Below, piece by piece: positions 57,882 to 64,000 of a stretch of DNA of 64,000 bases (positions within the stretch are counted from its first letter, which is position 1; each line of letters begins with the position of its first letter). Position numbers and translations under genes: made by a program. The stretch is taken from NCBI GenBank assembly GCA_013821605.1, contig JACDGP010000001.1, positions 82,491-146,490 on the forward strand, given 5' to 3'. Below the pieces are notes generated by a model. The model ran no database searches. It was not told the DNA's origin and saw only the letters and a list, made by a program, of their open reading frames with translations. The DNA is from Herpetosiphonaceae bacterium (GTDB lineage: Bacteria; Chloroflexota; Chloroflexia; Chloroflexales; Kallotenuaceae).

Positions 57882-58982
57882 CTAGCTATCGAACACAATC
57901 ACCGAGCGCAAGGTTTCCCCGCGCTGCATAGCAGCGAACGCCTCTTCGACTTCGTCAAGTTTGATGGTCCGGCTCACAATCCCATCCAGCTTCAACTGGC
58001 CTTGGCGGTACCACTCTGCCAGTAACGGGAAGTCACGCGTCGGCAAACAGTCTCCGTACCATGACACACACACGCGCCCGCCCAAGTCAAAGAAGCGTTG
58101 AAGATCAAGTGTCAGGGTTGGTCCGGGACCGGGCACGCCAATGAACACACAGGTACCACCCAAATCGCGACAAAAGAGTGCCTGCTCCCACGTTTTGGCG
58201 ATACCAACTGCCTCAAACGAATAGTTCACGCCGTTGCCATTGGTCAGTTCTTTGATCTTGGCGACCGGGTCACCTTCACGTGCGTCAACCGTATGTGTCG
58301 CTCCAAATTGCTTGGCCCACTGGAGCTTCTGTGGATCGACATCCACGGCGATGATTGTGGTCGCCCCGGCCAGCCGTGCACCTTGAATCACGCTGTCACC
58401 AACACCGCCGCAGCCAAAAACGGCCACACTCGTGCCGGGCTGAACATCAGCAGCATAGAGCGCCGCACCTACACCGGTCATAACCCCACAGCCGATCAAT
58501 GACATCTGCGGGGCTGGCAACTCGGCGGGGTAGGGCACGGCCTGAGCGGCATGCACCAACGTATGGGTACAAAAGGTCCCAATGCCGAGTACCGGGTTCA
58601 GCAATTGCCCATCATGCGTGTGCATGCGCTTTTCGGCATTAAGGCTCGCTGAGCAGAAATTGGGCTTGCCCGCGCGGCAGAAGCGGCACGTGCCACATGG
58701 TGCGCGCCACGCGAGGATCACATGTTCACCAACGCGCGGCGAGGTTACATCCGGGCCGACTGCCTCAACGATGCCCGCTCCTTCATGGCCAAGCAAAAAC
58801 GGGAAGCCACTCGAACCATAGGTACCACTCTTTACACCAAGATCGGTATGGCAAACGCCCGATGCCAGGATGCGTACGAGCACTTCATTTGGGCCTGGAT
58901 CATCGATCCTGAACTCTTCAATCGTCGCCGGAACTCCGGGCGATCGTGCGATGGCTCCGCGTGCTGTAACGCCCATGCTCAA
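57882..58982 (-). CDS. Zinc-dependent alcohol dehydrogenase, class III-like MDR
   Basis: GVCHTDLGVKSGTYGSSGFPFLLGHEGAGIVEAVGPDV, CGTCRFCRAGKPNFC, VAVFGCGGVGDSVIQGARLAGATTIIAVD. Confidence 0.9.
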   Translation of the reverse strand: MSMGVTARGAIARSPGVPATIEEFRIDDPGPNEVLVRILASGVCHTDLGVKSGTYGSSGFPFLLGHEGAGIVEAVGPDVTSPRVGEHVILAWRAPCGTCRFCRAGKPNFCSASLNAEKRMHTHDGQLLNPVLGIGTFCTHTLVHAAQAVPYPAELPAPQMSLIGCGVMTGVGAALYAADVQPGTSVAVFGCGGVGDSVIQGARLAGATTIIAVDVDPQKLQWAKQFGATHTVDAREGDPVAKIKELTNGNGVNYSFEAVGIAKTWEQALFCRDLGGTCVFIGVPGPGPTLTLDLQRFFDLGGRVCVSWYGDCLPTRDFPLLAEWYRQGQLKLDGIVSRTIKLDEVEEAFAAMQRGETLRSVIVFDS

Positions 58983-59053
58983 CCTCCTGGTATAACAACA
59001 TAGCCCTTAACTAGTGTGCATACGATAGGGCCTTAGGGCAGGGGCTGTCAAGC

Positions 59054-60025
59054 TCAGGCCGACTTTGGCTTGTTCCCTAAGATGCCGTCAATGTGCTCCA
59101 GCACATCGGCCGTCAGCTTCGGTGCAATCTCCAAGGCCTGCATGTTTTCGTTCACTTGTTGCGGACGGCTAGCACCGGTGATCACGGTACTCACGTTGGG
59201 GTTCGTAAGACACCATGCTAGCCCTAGCTGGGCTAGCGTACAGCCCAACTCGTCAGCTACCGGTTTCAACTGCTTGACTTTCTCGACCCGTTCTCCTGTG
59301 ATGACGGAGTCACGTAGCCATTCATAGCCTTCAAGCGAGGCTCGACTATCGGCCGGAATGCCATCGTTATACTTACCGGTTAGCAGCCCTGATGCTAGCG
59401 GACTCCAGATCGTCGTACCATAGCCCAGTTCGCGAAAGATCGGCGTATATTCCCGTTCGAAGGTATCACGCACAAACATATTGTACTGTGGCTGTTCCAT
59501 TGTTGGTGGTGTGAGACCGTATTGGCGGGCGATTGCATCGGCCCGCATAATATCGGCTGCACTCCACTCTGAGGTGCCCCAGTAAAAGGCCTTGCCCTGC
59601 CGAATCACAATATCCATGGCCCGCACCGTTTCCTCAATCGGGGTATTGGGATCGGGCCGGTGACAAAAGACAAGATCGACATACTCCAACTGCAAGCGTT
59701 TGAGGGCGTTGTTGACACCTTCAATGATGTGCTTATGTGACAAGCCTGTATCATTGGGTCCACGACCGCCCCAGAAGATTTTGGTCGAGATGACGAGGTC
59801 TTCGCGTCGCCAATCCAGTTCTTTGATGACGTTGCCCATTACCCGTTCGGCATTTCCACCGGCGTAGGCTTCGGCATTGTCGAAAAAATTCACGCCGGCC
59901 TCATGTGCCGCGACCATGCAGTCGCGGGCAACATTTTGCCCAACCTGCCCACCATAAGTGACCCAGGCTCCCAACGAGAGCGCGCTGACCTTGAGACCGG
60001 ACTTCCCTAATCGACGATATTCCAT
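59054..60025 (-). CDS. Aldo/keto reductase (potassium-channel beta-subunit-like)
   Basis: [67 protein letters not shown]. Confidence 0.9.
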   Translation of the reverse strand: MEYRRLGKSGLKVSALSLGAWVTYGGQVGQNVARDCMVAAHEAGVNFFDNAEAYAGGNAERVMGNVIKELDWRREDLVISTKIFWGGRGPNDTGLSHKHIIEGVNNALKRLQLEYVDLVFCHRPDPNTPIEETVRAMDIVIRQGKAFYWGTSEWSAADIMRADAIARQYGLTPPTMEQPQYNMFVRDTFEREYTPIFRELGYGTTIWSPLASGLLTGKYNDGIPADSRASLEGYEWLRDSVITGERVEKVKQLKPVADELGCTLAQLGLAWCLTNPNVSTVITGASRPQQVNENMQALEIAPKLTADVLEHIDGILGNKPKSA

Positions 60026-60129
60026 GCTCCAACCTCCAATGTTGTCACTACTATTAACATGCTCTTCCTGCATGAATGTAGCCACGATTTGCGGTACACG
60101 ACTCTCGGGCAGTACAATATTGTGAGTGC

Positions 60130-60154
60130 TACGGCAGGGGCAAGCCCTGCCGTA
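60130..60154. repeat. REP-like palindromic intergenic element
   Basis: TACGGCAGGG-GCAAG-CCCTGCCGTA, perfect 10-bp arms, intergenic. Confidence 0.55.
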
Positions 60155-60196
60155 CAGATACGAACAGCCTAACCAATCACGGATAGGAGTCAAGCC

Positions 60197-60430
60197 ATGA
60201 ACGACCAAGATGTTCTCCGGCACATTACTGCACTGGTTGATGCGGAGCAAGGTTTATACGGCCAAGAGCACATTAGTGACGATGACCGCGTGCGGTTGCA
60301 GGCCTTAGAGGTCGAGCTTGACCAGTACGAGGATTTACTGCGGCAGCGTCGCGCCTTGCGTGGTGCTGGGAAAGACCCTGGTCAGGCACACTTACGTGGT
60401 GCCGGTACTGTTGAGCACTACGAGCAGTAA
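60197..60430 (+). CDS. Small DUF2630-like protein
   Basis: 77 aa [59 protein letters not shown]. Confidence 0.75.
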   Translation: MNDQDVLRHITALVDAEQGLYGQEHISDDDRVRLQALEVELDQYEDLLRQRRALRGAGKDPGQAHLRGAGTVEHYEQ

Positions 60431-60966
60431 AGGGAGAAGATATCCTCTGGTCCATCCTCCTCGTCGATCTGTGAGCCGATTTTCTGAAACCCTAGGTTGT
60501 GAATCAGTCCGAGTGAAGGTACGTTGTCTGGGCGTACTGAAACGACAAAGCGGTTCACACCATACGTCGTTTGTGTCCACCGCATGAGGGCTACAGATGC
60601 CTCGTGAGCATAGTGGTGGCGACGGAACTGTGGAAATACGGTGTAACCGAATTCGACCCCATCGGGCGCAAGAGCACGCAAGTACTCCGCTCCCGGTTGC
60701 GTGTGAAATCCGATATGGCCAACCATTTGGCCTGTTTCTCGTAGCCGCATGGCACGTAACATCCAGGGTGCATACGCGGGCTCAACTCGAACTTGCTCCA
60801 AGCGGAGCTGCATCAAGTCACGCTCGTCTAACCAGGCAGGTGGAATTGTGATCTCAAGCAGCGCTTCAGCCGTCTGGAGATTGTTGGCAAGGCATGCTTC
60901 TAGGAAGGCGGGCGTCATGCAAATCAGGTCCAGGCGCTCTGCCTGGATGATCGTTGTCGGCTCCAT
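60418..60966 (-). CDS. GNAT-family N-acetyltransferase (RimJ-like)
   Basis: GHIGFHTQPGAEYLRALAPDGVEFGYTVFPQFRRHHYAHEASVALMRW. Start at MEPTTIIQ. Confidence 0.82.
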   Translation of the reverse strand: MEPTTIIQAERLDLICMTPAFLEACLANNLQTAEALLEITIPPAWLDERDLMQLRLEQVRVEPAYAPWMLRAMRLRETGQMVGHIGFHTQPGAEYLRALAPDGVEFGYTVFPQFRRHHYAHEASVALMRWTQTTYGVNRFVVSVRPDNVPSLGLIHNLGFQKIGSQIDEEDGPEDIFSLYCS

Positions 60967-61022
60967 AGATACGTCTCCTCCTGGTGTTGCCTGTTTCGAG
61001 GCTATAGTGTCTAGCATAACAG

Positions 61023-61670
61023 GTGGCAGTCTTTGGAGGGGTCGTGGCTAAAGATCAGGCAAGTCGGCGCGTGCTGTTGATCGGTGGTCCCTCCGGCGTC
61101 GGCAAGACGATTGCGGCGCAACAGGTCGGGGAACGCTGCGGAATTCCCTGGCTCCAGGTGGATGATCTGCGGCTGGCGTTGCAGTCCAGCCAGGTAGTCC
61201 TACCCACGCGCACGGCAGATCTATACTTTTTCCTCCAAACGCCGAACGTATGGTCCTTACAGCCAGAGCGACTGCGTGACGCACTCGTCGCCGTCGGTGA
61301 GGTGCTGTCGCCGGCGATCGAGGTCGTTATTGCGAATCATGTCGATACGGTGGCTCCGGTCGTGATCGAGGGTGATGGCATCCTGCCGTCACTCTTCGCA
61401 CGTCCGGTTGTGCGTGAGCGTGTGAATAGGGGGCAGGTAGGTGCGGTGTTCTTGGTTGAGCCTGACGAGGCCGTGCTGTTGACCAACATGGTTGCTCGTG
61501 GCCGCGGCGCTGAACGCTTGACGCCTATGGAACTGCAAAGTGAGGCCCGCGCGAAGTGGTTGTATGGGCAATGGCTGGTCACTGAGGCGTGCCGCTTTAA
61601 TCTACCGGTCGTGGAAGCACGACCGTGGGATACTTTGGTTGAGCGGATCATGCTATCATTGCGGCAATGA
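61023..61670 (+). CDS. P-loop kinase, 2-phosphoglycerate kinase-like
   Basis: VLLIGGPSGVGKTIAAQQVGERCGIPWLQVDDLRLALQ. Confidence 0.65.
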   Translation: MAVFGGVVAKDQASRRVLLIGGPSGVGKTIAAQQVGERCGIPWLQVDDLRLALQSSQVVLPTRTADLYFFLQTPNVWSLQPERLRDALVAVGEVLSPAIEVVIANHVDTVAPVVIEGDGILPSLFARPVVRERVNRGQVGAVFLVEPDEAVLLTNMVARGRGAERLTPMELQSEARAKWLYGQWLVTEACRFNLPVVEARPWDTLVERIMLSLRQ

Positions 61671-62803
61671 AAGTCGGTTTGGTGATCGATGACCACATGG
61701 CGCGACCAGGCGGAGTACAGGAATATGTGCGTGGTCTCTACCGCTACCTCATTCAGCATGATCACCAGGCGGTCATCTTTTCTAGCGCAGGTGGCGCTCC
61801 CGCTGACGACCTTCGGCTAGTCCCGATCGGGACGCCCCTGCCGTTTACAGGTAGCGGATCGTCCACCTCCATTCCCCTCACGCTTGCTTCATCGCGACAA
61901 CTGCGCCGGCTGTTGTGCCATGAGGCCTGTGATGTCTTGCATGTTATGGCGCCCTACTCACCAACCCTGAGTGGTCGTTTGCTCATGCAGTCGCAGGCGT
62001 TGCATGTGTTGACCTTTCATGTCGCGACGGAGCCCGGTCTACGGCGGATGGTCCTCGGTGCCCTTGCAAAGCTCCAATATCGCTCGCTCCGCAGGGTGGA
62101 TGGGCGCATTGCTGTTTCTGCGACGGCAGCGGCTACCGGTCGAGCATTCTACGGTGGTGATTACCACCTGATCCCCAATGGCGTGGATCTCGCTCACTGG
62201 GCATCAGCTGCTGCACCGCGTCTATCCCGAGGTGAGGCGAGCGTCAAGGTGTTATACATCGGTCGTCTGGAACACCGCAAGGGCGTGCGCTATCTGATCC
62301 AGGCATTTGCGCACTTACAACAACAATATCCGGCGTTGCAACTCATCATTGGTGGCGATGGCCCGGAGCGCGAGTCTTTGGAGCGGTTGGTCGATCAATT
62401 GGGGTTGGAGCATGTCCAATTTCTGGGCTATGTTTCCACATCCGATTTGCCGGGTCTGCTGTCATCAGCCGACATCTTCTGTGCACCGGCAACCCAGAAG
62501 GAAAGCTTCGGGATCGTCCTGATTGAGGCTTTTGCCGCCGGTCTGCCGGTCGTTGCTGCCGCAAACGAGGGCTATGCCGCGCTCCTTGCGGCGCATCCAG
62601 GTAATTTGTTGGTGCCCCCGGCCAACGCACGCGCCTTGGCCGGCGCACTGGCAACGCTGGTTGAGCAACCCGAGTACCGTCGTAGAGTTGGCCAACGCAA
62701 TCATGAGGCCGCCAAGCAGTATGATTGGCAGGTTGTGGGTGGTGAAATCGTCGTCTTCTACGAGCACCTCCTGGCGGTTCGCGCCGCGTCCCCGACCAGC
62801 TGA
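61667..62803 (+). CDS. GT4-family glycosyltransferase
   Basis: DDHMARPGGVQEYVRGLYRYLIQHDHQ, VKVLYIGRLEHRKGVRYLIQAF, ESFGIVLIEAFAAGLPVVAAANEG. Confidence 0.9.
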   Translation: MKVGLVIDDHMARPGGVQEYVRGLYRYLIQHDHQAVIFSSAGGAPADDLRLVPIGTPLPFTGSGSSTSIPLTLASSRQLRRLLCHEACDVLHVMAPYSPTLSGRLLMQSQALHVLTFHVATEPGLRRMVLGALAKLQYRSLRRVDGRIAVSATAAATGRAFYGGDYHLIPNGVDLAHWASAAAPRLSRGEASVKVLYIGRLEHRKGVRYLIQAFAHLQQQYPALQLIIGGDGPERESLERLVDQLGLEHVQFLGYVSTSDLPGLLSSADIFCAPATQKESFGIVLIEAFAAGLPVVAAANEGYAALLAAHPGNLLVPPANARALAGALATLVEQPEYRRRVGQRNHEAAKQYDWQVVGGEIVVFYEHLLAVRAASPTS

Positions 62804-62863
62804 CAGTGCATTCGTTATGATTTCATATAGGCAAGCACACGTTTTGCCGGAAGGAATGTATCC

Positions 62864-63685
62864 ATGGCCGTCCGACAGTGGCCACAAGCAGACTATGAAG
62901 AAGTCACATGCTGCCGATGTGGGATTAGTGGGCAACTGCTATTTACCCAACGACGTTTCGGCATTGTGCAGTGTCCTCAATGTCATCTAGTGTTTACGAG
63001 CCCGCGCCTTAAAAAAGAGGCGATCCGGAACATCTATGAGGCTTCAAGCTACTTTGATGAAGGCGTCTATGGCTTTTCCAAACAGATTAATCTGGGCATG
63101 CTACTCCAACGAGCATGGACGCGCGGCCGGCTGGATCTGATCCGGGGGTTGGTGAAGGGGGATCCACATACCAAAAAAATGCTCGAAATAGGCTGTGCCT
63201 ATGGCCTCTTTCTCCAAGCAGCCCGACACCAAGGCTTTGAGGTCGCCGGTGTCGAATATTCCAATACGGCGGTTCAATGGAGCGCAGAGCATCTTGGTCT
63301 TCCGGTACAGCAGGGCGAACTGAAGGATGCCCAGCTACCGTCGCAGCGTTTTGATGTGATCTGCTTTTGGGATGTGCTTGAGCATGTCGACAACCCCGTG
63401 GCGTTCCTCAAGCTTGTGCACCAGTATTTGGTCCCAGGGGGCATCGTCGTCTTCTCGACACCGTATGTTAATTCCCTTCCGGCGCGGCTGTTGCACAGTC
63501 GTTGGTGGACATTGCGCCCAGAGCAGCATTTATGGCATTTCACGCCGCATACACTCGGGCTGCTGTTTGCAGATGCCGGTATGCATCTTGAGCAAGTGAT
63601 CGCCGATCCGCTTGCACCGGCAAACATCGGCCGGCTTGATAGCTTGGTGGGTGTCGTGCGGGTTGTGGCGTGTCACGCTGGCTAG
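62864..63685 (+). CDS. Class I SAM-dependent methyltransferase with N-terminal zinc-ribbon-like motif
   Basis: TCCRCGISGQLLF...VQCPQCHLVFTSPR, MLEIGCAYGLFLQAARHQGFEVAGVEYS, FDVICFWDVLEHVDNP. Confidence 0.88.
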   Translation: MAVRQWPQADYEEVTCCRCGISGQLLFTQRRFGIVQCPQCHLVFTSPRLKKEAIRNIYEASSYFDEGVYGFSKQINLGMLLQRAWTRGRLDLIRGLVKGDPHTKKMLEIGCAYGLFLQAARHQGFEVAGVEYSNTAVQWSAEHLGLPVQQGELKDAQLPSQRFDVICFWDVLEHVDNPVAFLKLVHQYLVPGGIVVFSTPYVNSLPARLLHSRWWTLRPEQHLWHFTPHTLGLLFADAGMHLEQVIADPLAPANIGRLDSLVGVVRVVACHAG

Positions 63686-64000
63686 GCGATGTGTTCTTGG
63701 ATAAAGGGTATTTCAGCGATGTACTTTTGATACAACGTGACTGCCTCTTTCACCGGGAGTTCACCGAACTTGAGCAGTGCTTCGAGTCCTTCTAACTCGT
63801 TATTACAAGCTTGAGCGGTGCTCAAGCGTGCTGCAACATCATGCGACTTGTAGAGATTGGTCGAGACAGCGGCTATGATAGATAGGAGCGCCCCGGCTAG
63901 ACATAGGACACGCCAAACCGTCGAATCGCTTTGCAGGCTGAAGAGGTTACCAACTACTGCCGTAAACTTTTCGCCTCCTAGGGCTGGACCAGCTGTAAGG
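63682..64000 (-). CDS. C-terminal part of a membrane protein, running off the window edge
   Basis: Open reverse frame ...STVWRVLCLAGALLSIIAAVSTNLYKSHDVAARLSTAQACNNELEGLEALLKFGELPVKEAVTLYQKYIAEIPFIQEHIA*. Not in the ORF track because it is partial. Its stop overlaps the methyltransferase stop (CTAG). Confidence 0.65.
   Translation of the reverse strand, partial: LTAGPALGGEKFTAVVGNLFSLQSDSTVWRVLCLAGALLSIIAAVSTNLYKSHDVAARLSTAQACNNELEGLEALLKFGELPVKEAVTLYQKYIAEIPFIQEHIA

Noticed and set aside
1-64000. rRNA, tRNA, riboswitch or phage genes
   Set aside because: No convincing TpsiC-arm or anticodon-arm patterns, rRNA segments, riboswitch cores or phage structural or integrase genes were recognised by eye. 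A tRNAscan-SE or Infernal run would settle this.

Overview
This 64 kb window looks chromosomal, with no rRNA, tRNA or CRISPR array that I could recognise. It is probably from a Chloroflexota-like bacterium, which is a low-confidence inference from gene content only. Three blocks stand out. (1) About 0.1-20 kb is an arabinan/arabinose utilisation locus. It holds an AraNPQ-type ABC importer without an ATPase, a LacI-type regulator, GH51, GH39 and GH43 enzymes, an AraL-type HAD phosphatase, araB, araD, araA, an AraM-type glycerol-1-phosphate dehydrogenase, an enolase-superfamily sugar-acid dehydratase, an FAH-superfamily (AraD1/GguC-like) protein and a GH2 lipoprotein. (2) 20.4-32.1 kb has a YhfZ-like regulator divergent from an 11-gene, tightly packed catabolic cluster: FAD oxidoreductase, ROK kinase, two Gfo/Idh/MocA proteins, SIS protein, two SDRs, MetE-like protein, phosphotriesterase-family protein, UlaG-like hydrolase and TIM-barrel isomerase/epimerase. 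It has no transporter and is the best candidate here for an undescribed pathway. (3) 32-64 kb is mostly housekeeping and metabolic genes (clpP, fhs, phenylalanine hydroxylase, Hsp70-like, RelA/SpoT, bactofilin, uvrC, fabI, M42 peptidase, dehydrogenases, glycosyltransferases). Interspersed are decayed or mobile pieces: an internally deleted IS6-type element, a 129-bp IS-like inverted-repeat element, an internally deleted methyltransferase, a broken KaiC-like gene and a truncated phosphoesterase. An unexplained helically phased array of TGTACC motifs with exact 21-bp spacing sits directly behind fhs. All calls come from reading the sequence and the supplied translations. No database search was run.
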